Notes: generated by a model not told the origin, from the sequence alone. Shown: positions 31,899 to 39,976, counted from the stretch's first letter. The stretch: 40,791 bases of DNA from Desulfuromonadales bacterium (GCA_035620395.1 DASPGW010000182.1:1-40791); one strand, 5' to 3'. A program made the numbers and translations.

Positions 31899-32645
31899 GG
31901 ATGGCACAGCTGATGTCCGCTCAGCTTCGCGCTCCTGAAGAATCTGCGGCATCTTCTCTTGCACGAATTGCAGATGATCCATCATCGCCTGCCGGGCCTG
32001 CTCCGGGTTGCGGTCGCTGATTGCCTCGAAAATCGACCTGTGTTGGGCAAGCAGAGCCTCCAGATAGCCTTCGCGCCGGTAGAATTCGGTCAGGGCCAGT
32101 TCGATAGTGGCGTGAAACAGGCCGCGGATGGTGTCGAGCACATGCAGTTGCAGAGTGTTATGGGTCGCCGTGGTGATGGTGTAATGAAATTGGGCGTCCA
32201 CCTTGGGATCCCAGCCGCCGCGGGCAGCCTGGCGTTCCATTTCCTTGAGCAGTTTGGCCAAGGTGTCAATTTCCTCTTGGGTGGCACGGCTTGCGGCCAG
32301 AAAAGCAGCCCAGCTCTCGATACCCATGCGCACTTCGACCAAAGCCTGCAAGAGGAGGGGATCTTTCTCCACCATGGTCGTCAGGGGGTCGGCCAAAACG
32401 GTCTCGGTCAGCGAGCGGACGTAGGTGCCCCCCCCTTGCCGTGATTCGAGCAGCCCCATGGCTTCAAGAACCATAATTGCTTCACGGACGGACGGACGGC
32501 TGACCCCAAGCAGCGTAGCCAGATCGCGCTCCGAGGGGATACGCTCACCGGGTTTGAGTTGGCCCTTGGAAATGAGGACCTTGATTTGCTCGACAATCTC
32601 CTCGGAGATTTTCTTGGGGCGAATCGGTTTGAATACTATGGTCAT
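31893..32645 (-). CDS. GntR-family regulator, FadR/FCD subfamily (first of two)
   Basis: This 250-residue protein has an N-terminal winged helix-turn-helix (about 12-75, with IPSERDLATLLGVSRPSVREAIMVLEAMGLLESRQGGG) and a C-terminal all-helical FCD ligand domain (about 90-235). Members such as PdhR, LldR and GlcC sense carboxylic acids, so a small organic acid is a likely effector here, though which one cannot be read from sequence. ATG 32645 has GGAG 8 nt upstream. The promoter overlaps the stop codon of the isomerase gene, and an ATTGG/CCAAT palindrome next to the -10 suggests autorepression. It is convergent with the atp operon. Confidence 0.9.
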   Translation of the reverse strand: MTIVFKPIRPKKISEEIVEQIKVLISKGQLKPGERIPSERDLATLLGVSRPSVREAIMVLEAMGLLESRQGGGTYVRSLTETVLADPLTTMVEKDPLLLQALVEVRMGIESWAAFLAASRATQEEIDTLAKLLKEMERQAARGGWDPKVDAQFHYTITTATHNTLQLHVLDTIRGLFHATIELALTEFYRREGYLEALLAQHRSIFEAISDRNPEQARQAMMDHLQFVQEKMPQILQEREAERTSAVPSK

Positions 32646-32665
32646 GCCATTTCTCCGAATGGGCT

Positions 32666-32708
32666 ATTGGTATGGCCAATTTCTAGCATGGACGGCGGTA
32701 AAGGTCAA
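32666..32708 (-). promoter_or_regulatory. Promoter and putative operator of the first GntR gene
   Basis: On the minus strand TTGACC (32708-32703), a 17-nt spacer and TAGAAA (32685-32680) form the promoter. Directly downstream, ATTGG-N5-CCAAT (32680-32666) is a perfect 5-bp-arm palindrome. It resembles FadR-type operators (TGGTNNNACCA) except for one base, and sits where a bound repressor would block initiation. Confidence 0.6.
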
Positions 32709-33538
32709 GAGGGGGACGGAGGGAAATCCGCACTAGCTGCGGGCATAAGATGGGGGCAGAGGCCACTCATCGAGCGCAACAGCGCTTCCTGACTGTGTGC
32801 CTCAAGCGCCATCGTCGGCTGCTGCGGCAGAGTGGAAACCAGGGAGAACAGAGAGGCAAAATCTATCCTCCCTTCTCCCACCGGAAGGTGCTCATCGTAC
32901 TTGCCAAAGTTATCGTGCAGATGCAGGTGCGAGAGGCGTGGGCCGAGAGCGGCAAACCACTCGGCCAGAGAAACTTCGGCGAAAAGGTGCCAATGGCCGA
33001 TGTCGAAGCAGTGCCCCAACAGCGGGGAGTCTAGGCTGTCGAGCAGGGTGACCAGGGTTTCGGCTCTGGCCTCGAATACATTCTCAAGGACCATCCTGCA
33101 GCCGGCTTGCGCGGCCTGCTCAAGCAGGGGGGGCCAGAAAAGCTGACTCTGTTCCAGCCAGAGATGGTCCTGGCCACCATATTTCCAGGAATCATAGCCG
33201 GGATGGAAGACTAGCAGTCGGGCTCCAAGAGCCTGGGCCGCATTGATGCTCTGTGCAAAACGGTGTCGGGTTGCCGCGAAAACCAGAGGCTCCAGGGCTC
33301 CGGGGTTGAGATCCATGAACGGTGCGTGAACAGTGCAGGCGAGGCCGGCAGCCGCCAGCTGGCGGCCGGTATGGCGCAAGGAATCCCAAGACAGTTGGTC
33401 AAGGTCTGAACCCTTGAAGGCGATTTCAGGCTGCAGCCGATGCTCGAGCAAAAAGGGAACAGTGGCCTCGAGTTGTCGGTACGGCACATGGACATGCAGA
33501 AGCTTGCATCGACTGGCGAGCTCGTTTACCAAAGGCAT
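32705..33538 (-). CDS. TIM-barrel sugar-phosphate isomerase/epimerase-like protein
   Basis: This 277-residue protein belongs to the xylose isomerase-like / AP endonuclease 2 TIM-barrel family. Metal and active-site candidates are spread as usual: His71 (VHAP), His112 (FHPG), Glu152 (LENV), Asp179 and His182 (FDIGHWH), His206/His208 (HLHDN), His217 (HLPVGEG) and Glu246 (LEAHS). The family includes sugar isomerases, inosose dehydratases and DNA repair enzymes; the substrate is not known. ATG 33538 directly abuts AGGAG, so a TTG two codons later (33532) may be the real start. It lies upstream of a GntR regulator gene on the same strand, which may control or be linked to it. Confidence 0.85.
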   Translation of the reverse strand: MPLVNELASRCKLLHVHVPYRQLEATVPFLLEHRLQPEIAFKGSDLDQLSWDSLRHTGRQLAAAGLACTVHAPFMDLNPGALEPLVFAATRHRFAQSINAAQALGARLLVFHPGYDSWKYGGQDHLWLEQSQLFWPPLLEQAAQAGCRMVLENVFEARAETLVTLLDSLDSPLLGHCFDIGHWHLFAEVSLAEWFAALGPRLSHLHLHDNFGKYDEHLPVGEGRIDFASLFSLVSTLPQQPTMALEAHSQEALLRSMSGLCPHLMPAASADFPPSPS

Positions 33539-33735
33539 CTCCTGGATTCAGGATTGGCTATTCCTCCGCCGGAGGGGCGAAAGATTTTTGCAGACCGGGC
33601 AAGGTGCCGCCGATGGCGGGTGCCGCAAAAAGGGCGCCCAAATAATGCACGATGGATGTGTTTTGACTCATAAACAGTCGGCCGCACGAGTCTGCTCAGG
33701 ATATCGGTGAAACTAGGAAAAGACAAGGAGATATA

Positions 33736-33822
33736 ATGAGTTGGGGTCTTTTCCGTAAGGAGAAAAGGCTTGACATTGCATGTATACAGTATACAATAAA
33801 TACTGTATACAGTCTACATTAG
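33736..33822 (+). CDS. Possible 28-residue leader peptide across the second GntR promoter
   Basis: An ATG at 33736 has an excellent ribosome site (AAGGAG, 5-nt spacing) and opens a 28-codon frame (MSWGLFRKEKRLDIA...) that ends at TAG just before the GntR gene. It runs through the promoter and both operators of that gene, so it could be made only from a transcript starting further upstream. No family resemblance. It may be chance. Confidence 0.2.
   Translation: MSWGLFRKEKRLDIACIQYTINTVYSLH
33770..33797 (+). promoter_or_regulatory. Promoter of the second GntR gene
   Basis: TTGACA (33770-33775), a 16-nt spacer and TACAAT (33792-33797): a near-consensus, probably strong promoter. The spacer is filled by the first operator and the start point lies at the second, so it should be tightly repressible. 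Confidence 0.75.
33781..33795. promoter_or_regulatory. GntR operator O1
   Basis: TGTATACAGTATACA, a perfect 15-bp palindrome, lies between the -35 and -10 of the regulator's own promoter. Same motif as 25811-25825 at the atp operon. Confidence 0.75.
33804..33818. promoter_or_regulatory. GntR operator O2
   Basis: TGTATACAGTCTACA differs from O1 at one base. Its centre is 23 nt (about two helical turns) from that of O1, on the same face of DNA, and covers the predicted transcription start. Confidence 0.7.
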
Positions 33823-33842
33823 ACATGTCAATGGAGACCCCA

Positions 33843-34553
33843 GTGAGAAGAAAACCGATCGAAAGACACCAAACGCTGCGGGAAAAGATCCTGGAGACGA
33901 TTCGCGAGGCGATCCTCAAAGGGGCACTCAAGCCCGGAGAGAAAGTGGCGGAACCGGAACTTGCCGAACGCTTCGGCATCAGTCGGACGCCGATCCGGGA
34001 AGCTTTCCGACAGCTCGAATCGGAAGGGTATTTGACCGTAATCCCGCGCAAGGGTGCTGTGGTCACTTCCCTCTCCGAACGTGACGTGGCGGAATTCTAT
34101 TCCATCAAGAGCATCCTTGAGGGTTATGCCGCGCGCATTGCTACGGAGAGGCTGAGCGACAAGGAGATCGAACGCCTGGAGGCGATCAACGACAGGCTGG
34201 AGCAGTTGGCCCGGGAAGGGGACGTCAAGACCTTCTTTCGCGTTCACAACGAGTTTCACGAGCTCTTCATAAAAGCCGCTGGTAACGAAAAGCTCTATGA
34301 ACTGATCAGCCATCTGATGATGAAGTTCAACAGGCCCCGGATGGCTTCTCTTTCCCTGCCGGGCAGGATGGAGATCTCCGTACAGGAACACCGCAAGATC
34401 ATCGAGGCCTTCAAGGGCAAGGACGGAGAGAAGGCCGACAATCTGGTGCGCAAGACTGCCGCCTACGGTGGCCAGGTCCTGATCCAGAGCATTGCCCAGG
34501 AAGAAGGCAGACGTGTGGAAAAATCGATACTGCAAAGGGTGGTTGATGTCTGA
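33843..34553 (+). CDS. GntR-family regulator with FCD domain (second), probable ATP synthase regulator
   Basis: This 236-residue protein has an N-terminal winged helix-turn-helix (about 10-72, with LAERFGISRTPIREAFRQLESEGYL) and an FCD ligand domain with metal-site-like histidines in VHNEFHELFIKAAGNEKL and SVQEHRKIIEAF. The start is GTG 33843, chosen for GGAG 6 nt upstream; ATGs at 33825 and 33831 have no ribosome site and 33831 itself forms part of GGAG. Two TGTATACA-type operators lie in its promoter, indicating autoregulation, and a third near-identical site lies in the atp operon leader, so it may control ATP synthase. The effector is unknown. A terminator follows. Confidence 0.9.
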   Translation: MRRKPIERHQTLREKILETIREAILKGALKPGEKVAEPELAERFGISRTPIREAFRQLESEGYLTVIPRKGAVVTSLSERDVAEFYSIKSILEGYAARIATERLSDKEIERLEAINDRLEQLAREGDVKTFFRVHNEFHELFIKAAGNEKLYELISHLMMKFNRPRMASLSLPGRMEISVQEHRKIIEAFKGKDGEKADNLVRKTAAYGGQVLIQSIAQEEGRRVEKSILQRVVDV

Positions 34554-34576
34554 AAAGGCCGCCCCGCGTCCTCCTG

Positions 34577-34608
34577 GCCCGTCCCGCAAGGACGGGCTTT
34601 ATTTTTTC
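34577..34608 (+). terminator. Terminator of the second GntR gene
   Basis: GCCCGTCC and GGACGGGC pair around a short CGCAA loop and are followed by TTTATTTTTT, 23 nt after the stop codon. Confidence 0.9.
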
Positions 34609-34685
34609 GGGGAAAAGGGGATGGCGAACGGCAATTGCCGGGGGCGGCACCCTCCGCTAGACTCGTAGTGAAAGGACCGAACGTC

Positions 34686-35546
34686 ATGCTCTGGATGCTG
34701 CTGGCAATGCTCACCGCCGTTTCTGAATCGGCCAAGGACATTCTGAGCAAACAGCATCTTCATCAGGCGGACGAGTACCTGGTCGCCTGGTCCTGGCGCT
34801 GCTTCGCACTCCCCTTCCTGCTGCCGCCGTTTCTCATCCTCTCCCTACCGCCACTCGGCAGGGAATTCTGGCAGGCGTTGCTGATCAGCGGCGGGCTGAA
34901 TGTCGTGGCCACCGTCCTCTACATGAAGGCAATCAAGGCCTCGGACCTCTCGCTGACTGTGCCGATGGTCGCCTTTTCTCCGCTTTTTCTGTTGCTGACC
35001 TCCCCCCTGCTGCTCGGCGAAGCGCCCGGTCTTGGCGGGGTTGCCGGGGTTTTGCTCATTGTCACCGGCGCCTATCGACTCAAGGCCGGCGAGAGCAAAG
35101 CGGGTTTGCTGGCGCCGTTGCGGGCTCTGCTGGCGGAGCGCGGACCACGCCTGATGCTTCTGGTGGCCCTCATCTGGAGTGTTTCGGCCAACTTCGACAA
35201 GATTGGCGTTCGTAATTCCTCACCTCTGCTGTGGGCGGCGGCGCTCAATCTGTTCATCGCCGCTGCCCTTCTGCCGTTGGTGCTCCATCGCCGGCGAGGG
35301 AAAAAGTTGCTGCCGGACGGCCTCAAAGGGCTGATCCTCATTGGCACGGCCGGAGGTCTGGGTTCGATCTGCCAGATGAACGCAATTATCCTCACTCAGG
35401 TTTCCTACGTAATTGCCGTCAAGCGGACGAGCATACTCATGAGCGGCCTGTGGGGGCACCTGCGTCTGGGTGAGACCGGTCTTCGGGAGAGAGCGCCGGC
35501 GGCCCTTTTAATGGTGGCAGGGGTCGCTCTGCTGACGATCGGTTAG
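34686..35546 (+). CDS. EamA/DMT-family transporter
   Basis: This 286-residue hydrophobic protein shows the two-fold repeat of the drug/metabolite transporter superfamily, with about ten membrane helices. Segments such as ALLISGGLNVVATVLYMKAIKASDLSLTVPMVAFSPLFLLL and a similar block near the C-terminus (LTQVSYVIAVKRTSILMSGLWGHLRLGE) are typical of EamA halves. Family members export amino acids, nucleobases or other metabolites; the substrate here is unknown. ATG 34686 with AAAGGA 9 nt upstream is preferred to an in-frame ATG at 34635. No clear partner gene lies beside it. Confidence 0.85.
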   Translation: MLWMLLAMLTAVSESAKDILSKQHLHQADEYLVAWSWRCFALPFLLPPFLILSLPPLGREFWQALLISGGLNVVATVLYMKAIKASDLSLTVPMVAFSPLFLLLTSPLLLGEAPGLGGVAGVLLIVTGAYRLKAGESKAGLLAPLRALLAERGPRLMLLVALIWSVSANFDKIGVRNSSPLLWAAALNLFIAAALLPLVLHRRRGKKLLPDGLKGLILIGTAGGLGSICQMNAIILTQVSYVIAVKRTSILMSGLWGHLRLGETGLRERAPAALLMVAGVALLTIG

Positions 35547-35561
35547 GTGAGGCGCCAGTTC

Positions 35562-35590
35562 TTGATTCGAGAACCCGGATGTGCCATAGT
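35562..35590 (+). promoter_or_regulatory. Possible promoter for the YfaZ-like gene
   Basis: TTGATT (35562-35567), a 17-nt spacer and CATAGT (35585-35590), about 60 nt upstream of the start codon. Confidence 0.4.
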
Positions 35591-35650
35591 GCGGCGTTGC
35601 AAGCAGATTGTTCCCGATGTTGCGCTTTATCCAGATTCCCGGAGGTCCCC

Positions 35651-36217
35651 ATGAAAAAGTTGCTTTTTCTGTTCTTGCTTTCCTGCCTGCTCGTTGCCCC
35701 GGCCGCGGCGACATCCCTCGACCTGGGCCTCAACGACTTCAGTGTCCAGTTGCAATTCGCACATCCGCTGCACGCGGACGACTACGGCACGGTCCAGGCC
35801 GAAGGGCGGCTGCTCTATAATGACCGCGAGGAGACCAGGGTCGCCTCTGCCGGCCTGATGTTCATCGGTGAACCGGGAAACGTTCCGGGCCTCAATCTTG
35901 GCATCGGCGGACAGCTTTACGGCGGCCGCACCGACGAAAGACAAGATCTGCTGGCCCTGGGGGTCGGCGGCCGGCTGGCCTACGCGCCGCCAGTGCTGGG
36001 CGGGGTCGGAGTCAGCGGCAAACTCTTCTACGCGCCGCAGATTCTCGCCGGCCTCGATGCCGATCGGCTGCTGGAGACCGGGGTCCGGCTCAGCTACGCC
36101 GTCACGCCCATGGTCCGGGTCTATGGTGAATATCAGAACCTGCGCAGCGATTTCGAGGACCGGGGCAACTGGACCATCGACGAGGGGGTGCGGATCGGTT
36201 TCGAAGCCAGCTTCTGA
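35651..36217 (+). CDS. YfaZ-like outer-membrane beta-barrel protein
   Basis: This 188-residue protein has a Sec signal peptide (residues 1-19, cleavage near PAAA) and then alternating hydrophobic/polar beta-strand sequence rich in Gly and Tyr, ending in Phe (GFEASF), as in outer-membrane barrels. The strand pattern LDLGLNDFSVQLQFAHP ... GGVGVSGKLFYAPQILAGLD resembles the YfaZ family, whose function is not known. ATG 35651 has GGAGG upstream; an earlier in-frame ATG would place the signal inside the protein. It is monocistronic, with its own likely promoter and terminator. Confidence 0.75.
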   Translation: MKKLLFLFLLSCLLVAPAAATSLDLGLNDFSVQLQFAHPLHADDYGTVQAEGRLLYNDREETRVASAGLMFIGEPGNVPGLNLGIGGQLYGGRTDERQDLLALGVGGRLAYAPPVLGGVGVSGKLFYAPQILAGLDADRLLETGVRLSYAVTPMVRVYGEYQNLRSDFEDRGNWTIDEGVRIGFEASF

Positions 36218-36240
36218 TCGGCCTGCGGCGGCACGAAGGA

Positions 36241-36276
36241 AAAGGGGCGCAATCGTTAAAGAATGCGCCCTTTTTT
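36241..36276 (+). terminator. Terminator of the YfaZ-like gene
   Basis: GGGCGCA (36245-36251) pairs with TGCGCCC (36264-36270), followed by six T. It lies 24 nt after the stop codon. Confidence 0.85.
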
Positions 36277-36296
36277 GTTGCCGCCGGGCTGAACCT

Positions 36297-37079
36297 TCAG
36301 GAGCGAAGTCGGTAGCCCTTGCCGATCAGCAGTGCCGCCCAGCCAAAAAGTCCCAGCGCCAGCAGGGCGCCGATGCCGAAGGCGGTGGTGAGAGGGAGGT
36401 CGCCGACGCCGAGAATGGCGTGCCGAAAGCCATCGATCAGATAGAAGAGCGGGTTAAGGTGAGAGAGGCCAGCCCAAAGTGGCGGCAGAATGGAAATCGG
36501 ATAAAAGACCCCGCCCAGGTATATGAGCGGCAGCAGAATGAAGTTGGAGTACATCGAGAGGGAATCGAAGTTGCTGGCATATATGGCGGCGATCAGGCCG
36601 AACTGAGCGAAGAGGAAGCTCGCCAGGGCGGCCATGCCGATGGCCGCAGGCGGGTGTACCCATGGCAGTTCGGCGAAAAAGAGCGAGATTACCCAGACCG
36701 CCACGCCGACCAACAGACCCCGCGTCATCGCCGCGAGGGTGTAGGCGAGGATGAACTGGGCCGGAGTGACCGGCGTCACCAACAGGTCGACAATGTTCCC
36801 CATGTAGCGGGACATGAAGAGCGATGAGGAGGTGTTGGCGAAGGCATTGTTGATCACCCCCATCAGGATCAGCCCGGGGATGACGAACTGGGCGTAGCTG
36901 AAGCCGGGCAGGACGCTGATGCGCTCGCCCAGGGTTGCACCGAAGACGAACAGGTAGAGCGAGGCGGTAATGATCGGCGTCAGCAGCGTCTGTGAGGCAA
37001 CCCGCCAGAAGCGGCGCACCTCCTTCTGCAGCAGGGTGACGAAGGGAAGCCAAGGGGTGAAATGGCGCTGCTCGCTCAT
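36297..37079 (-). CDS. ABC-2 type transporter permease (YadH-like)
   Basis: This 260-residue protein has six predicted membrane helices and the ABC-2 permease pattern, including FVIPGLILMGVINNAFANTSSSLF and the C-terminal block LPLIYLGGVFYPISILPPLW followed by NPLFYLIDGFRHAILG. It closely resembles the YadH family of export permeases; the substrate of this family is not established. Its start overlaps the stop of the ATPase gene upstream (ATGA), so the two are translationally coupled and form one transporter. The end lies 20 nt from the YfaZ-like gene's terminator. Confidence 0.9.
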   Translation of the reverse strand: MSEQRHFTPWLPFVTLLQKEVRRFWRVASQTLLTPIITASLYLFVFGATLGERISVLPGFSYAQFVIPGLILMGVINNAFANTSSSLFMSRYMGNIVDLLVTPVTPAQFILAYTLAAMTRGLLVGVAVWVISLFFAELPWVHPPAAIGMAALASFLFAQFGLIAAIYASNFDSLSMYSNFILLPLIYLGGVFYPISILPPLWAGLSHLNPLFYLIDGFRHAILGVGDLPLTTAFGIGALLALGLFGWAALLIGKGYRLRS

Positions 37080-38023
37080 CGCTCCCCTTCCCTCTCCCGC
37101 CGGCCGATGCCGGTGAGCTTGAGAAAGACCTCTTCGAGCCCGGCGCGCCGGGTTTCGATATCGGCCACCGCTATACCCTGGCTGCAGAGCAGGCCGAGCA
37201 CTTCACCGGCATCCGGTCCGCCGTTCATCGGGACCTCCAGGCGGCTGCCGCTGCCGGCAAGGCGGGCTCCGCAGCGCTCCAGCCCTGGCGGCAACGACGC
37301 CAGGGGCTGGCGCAGCTCGACCAGCAGGGTGCGGCCGCCGAGGCGTTCGAGCAGGGCAACTGTCGGCTCCAGGGCGACCAGGTCGCCGTGATTCATGATG
37401 GCGATGCGCCCGCACATCTGCTCGGCCTCCTCCAGGTAATGGGTGGTCAGCAGAATGGTCGTCCCTTGTATATTGATTTCACGCACAAAGTCCCATAGCG
37501 TGTGGCGCAGTTCGACATCGACCCCGGCGGTCGGTTCGTCGAGGATGAGCAGCGGCGGCCTGTGAATCAACGCCTTGGCAATCATGAAGCGCCGTTTCAG
37601 GCCGCCCGAGAGCTTGATCATGATCTTGTGCAGATGCGGACCCAGACCGAGGCGTTCGATCAGTTGCCGGCGCCAGGCAGGGTCGTCGGGTACTCCGTAG
37701 TAACCGCTGTGGAAGCGCAGAGTCTGATCGATGGTGAAGAAATTGTCGATGACCAACTCCTGGTGCATGACTCCGATGAGACGGCGGGTGAGGCGGTAAT
37801 CGCGCCGGTTGTCGTGGCCGAAGACCTCGATGCTGCCGCAGTCGATGCGGGTCACACCTGCCACCATGTTGATGGTCGTGCTCTTGCCGGCCCCATTGGG
37901 CCCGAGCAGGCCGAAAATCTCCCCAGGCTCGATGGCGAAGGAGATGTTCCGGACAGCGGGGATGCCATCGTAGGCTTTCGACAGGTTCTGCAGGCTAAGG
38001 GCCGGAATCATCGGCTGCACCAT
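37076..38023 (-). CDS. ABC transporter ATP-binding protein (YadG-like)
   Basis: This 315-residue ATPase powers the permease downstream. It has Walker A GPNGAGKST (41-49), the signature LSGGLKRR (138-145), Walker B with LDEPT (161-165), and the switch His195 (TTHYLEE). A C-terminal extension of about 90 residues is of the kind seen in ABC-2 export ATPases. ATG 38023 has GGAG almost touching it; a GTG at 38020 or ATG at 38011 could be used instead. Substrate unknown. Confidence 0.92.
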   Translation of the reverse strand: MVQPMIPALSLQNLSKAYDGIPAVRNISFAIEPGEIFGLLGPNGAGKSTTINMVAGVTRIDCGSIEVFGHDNRRDYRLTRRLIGVMHQELVIDNFFTIDQTLRFHSGYYGVPDDPAWRRQLIERLGLGPHLHKIMIKLSGGLKRRFMIAKALIHRPPLLILDEPTAGVDVELRHTLWDFVREINIQGTTILLTTHYLEEAEQMCGRIAIMNHGDLVALEPTVALLERLGGRTLLVELRQPLASLPPGLERCGARLAGSGSRLEVPMNGGPDAGEVLGLLCSQGIAVADIETRRAGLEEVFLKLTGIGRREREGER

Positions 38024-38212
38024 ACTCCGGGACGGCTAAGCGTTTTCAGGTGTCGGACGGACGGGCTGGAGCTTTTTTAAAAGCATACCCGATGACGGTC
38101 CGAACGTCAGCGGAGACGGTGAAGCGAACTTTTTGCCTTCAAGCAGGATGGGATATTTTCGTCAACAAGCCGGCGGATAGACAGATCGCCGTCCGCAGAA
38201 GGAGTCGAGGAG

Positions 38213-38806
38213 ATGGCCAAACCCGACCGCATCACCACCGGCACCGGCGACAGCGGGATAACGAGCCTTGCCGATGGCTCGCGGGTGCCTAAAACCAGCC
38301 CGCGGGTCGCCGCCAGCGGCACTGTCGACGAACTTAACAGCCTGCTCGGGGTGGTGCGCGTCGAGGGAGCGTCCGCCGACATCGACACCGAACTCGCGCG
38401 CATCCAGAACGACCTCTTCGTCCTCGGCGCCGACCTCTCCACCCCGTTCGGAGGAGCCGGAAAGGAGCAGACCCCCCGACTGCGCAATGAGCAGGTGCGT
38501 TGTATCGAGGAGCTGATCGAGGCCGGCACCGCTCGCCTCGCCCCGGCCGCGAGCTTCGTCCTGCCTGGAGGTAGCCGCGCGGCCGCCTTCCTGCACCTCG
38601 CCCGCACTGTCGCCCGCCGCGCCGAGCGCGAGGTGGCGGTTCTGCTCGATGCGGACTCCGCGGGGCGCCCTGAGGGCACGCCGCCGGTCAATCCACTCTG
38701 CCTCAAATACCTCAACCGCCTCTCCGACCTTCTCTTCGTCTGGGCGCGCCGCTGCAACGACGACGGCCGCGCCGACGTCCTCTGGCAACCGTACCCAGAG
38801 CGATAG
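38213..38806 (+). CDS. PduO-type cob(I)alamin adenosyltransferase
   Basis: The enzyme transfers the adenosyl group of ATP to cob(I)alamin to make coenzyme B12. The 197-residue protein has the ATP-binding N-terminus TGTGDSGITSLADGSRVPK, GTVDELNSLLG, and the C-terminal helices with RTVARRAEREV and LKYLNRLSDLLFVWAR, all typical of the PduO/MMAB family. GAGGAG lies just before ATG 38213. The 189-nt gap upstream shows no cobalamin riboswitch core. No other cobalamin gene is in the window, so its B12-dependent partner enzyme must be elsewhere. Confidence 0.95.
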   Translation: MAKPDRITTGTGDSGITSLADGSRVPKTSPRVAASGTVDELNSLLGVVRVEGASADIDTELARIQNDLFVLGADLSTPFGGAGKEQTPRLRNEQVRCIEELIEAGTARLAPAASFVLPGGSRAAAFLHLARTVARRAEREVAVLLDADSAGRPEGTPPVNPLCLKYLNRLSDLLFVWARRCNDDGRADVLWQPYPER

Positions 38807-38826
38807 GATTTTTCTGCATAAGGCAA

Positions 38827-38861
38827 CAGAGGCCCGGACGGTAACGCCGTCCGGGCCTCTG
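38827..38861. terminator. Hairpin between convergent adenosyltransferase and tatC
   Basis: A perfect 15-bp stem (CAGAGGCCCGGACGG with its complement, loop TAACG) lies 20 nt past each stop codon. There is no good T-run, so it may stabilise mRNA ends or need a cofactor to terminate. Confidence 0.6.
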
Positions 38862-38880
38862 AGGTCCACTGCAAGCGAAG

Positions 38881-39651
38881 TTACTCGGAAGCTGGAGACT
38901 CTTCCCCGGCTGTTTCCTCCTCCGCCTTCTTCTTGCCGAAGAATCGTGCCAGGACGATGCCGACCTCGTAGAGAAGGATAAAGGGTATGGCCAGGGAAAC
39001 CTGGGAGATGACGTCGGGGCCGGGGGTGACGATGGCGGCGAAGATGAAGGCGACGATGACCATGTACTTGCGGTTTCGCTTCAGCCACAGGTGGTCGATC
39101 ACCCCCATGCGGGCGAGGATGAGGATAACAATGGGGACCTCGGCGATCAGGCCGAAGGCGAGGAGCATAAGGGCCGCCAGGGAAAGATAGCTGCCCATCG
39201 AGAGCATGGCGTTGACGTCGGAGGCGCCAATGCCGAATTTGATCAACATGGCGAAGATGGTCGGGAAGATGTAAGTGAAGCCGAAGTAGGATCCGGCGCC
39301 GAAACAGAGGCAACTGGCACTCACAAAGGAGATAGCGAAGCGCTTTTCGTGGGTGTAGAGGCCGGGAGCGACAAAGGCCCAGAACTGCCAGAGGATCACG
39401 GGTAGCGAAACGATCAGCGCTGCCAGCGCGGCGATCTTCATGTAGGTAAAGAAAGGCTCGGTAGCGGTGATGAAAACCAGAGAACTCCCCGCGGGCAGCG
39501 CAGCACGTACCGGCTCGGAAATGTAGCGGAAAAGGGGCTCGGCGAAGGCGTAGCAGGCAAAAAAAGCAACCAGCCACGCGCCGCCGGCGATCATCAGGCG
39601 CTTGCGCAGTTCTTCGAGATGGGTGGTGAAGGGAAGTTGCTCATCCGGCAT
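38881..39651 (-). CDS. tatC: Twin-arginine translocase subunit TatC
   Basis: TatC is the signal-recognition core of the Tat pathway, which exports folded, often cofactor-bearing proteins. The 256-residue protein has the conserved N-terminus FTTHLEELRKRL, six membrane helices, and the family stretch LYTHEKR near residue 100. It ends in a charged tail (GKKKAEEETAGEE). ATG 39651 gives MPDEQLPFTTHLEEL; a longer frame to 39747 lies over tatB and was rejected. It overlaps the end of tatB by 11 nt, so translation is coupled. Confidence 0.96.
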   Translation of the reverse strand: MPDEQLPFTTHLEELRKRLMIAGGAWLVAFFACYAFAEPLFRYISEPVRAALPAGSSLVFITATEPFFTYMKIAALAALIVSLPVILWQFWAFVAPGLYTHEKRFAISFVSASCLCFGAGSYFGFTYIFPTIFAMLIKFGIGASDVNAMLSMGSYLSLAALMLLAFGLIAEVPIVILILARMGVIDHLWLKRNRKYMVIVAFIFAAIVTPGPDVISQVSLAIPFILLYEVGIVLARFFGKKKAEEETAGEESPASE

Positions 39652-39976
39652 GGGACGGGTCCTTCTCCTCAGCTTCGGCCTTGGCTGGCGGCTCCTGCGC
39701 GGCTGGCTCCGCCTTGCCGGTGGTGCCCTCAACGTAGGGGTTGGCAACCGGTGCTACCCCTGGAGCGCGGATCTTCCCTTCCTTGAGCAGCTTGTCACGC
39801 GCTTCGGTTGTGCGCACTTCCTCGTTGAAAGAGCTCTTCATCTCGTCGGTGGCGCGCTTGAATTCGGCCAGCCCCCGGCCGAGAGCCTTGGCGATATCGG
39901 GGAGTTTTTTCGGGCCAATGACGATTAGGGCCAGGGCCAGGATTAGCAGCAGCTCGGGCATTCCGATTCCGAACAT
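39641..39976 (-). CDS. tatB: Sec-independent translocase protein TatB (TatA/B family)
   Basis: This 111-residue protein has a single N-terminal membrane helix with Glu8 (MFGIGMPELLLILALALIV), the hinge GPKKLP, an amphipathic helix (AKALGRGLAEFKRATDEM) and a Pro/Ala/Glu-rich tail. Glu8 and the MFGIG start favour TatB over TatA, but in this lineage one protein may serve both roles. ATG 39976 has AGAGGA 9 nt upstream; an in-frame ATG at 40027 adds an unlikely extension. It is followed by tatC. No separate tatA is in the window. Confidence 0.9.
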   Translation of the reverse strand: MFGIGMPELLLILALALIVIGPKKLPDIAKALGRGLAEFKRATDEMKSSFNEEVRTTEARDKLLKEGKIRAPGVAPVANPYVEGTTGKAEPAAQEPPAKAEAEEKDPSHAG

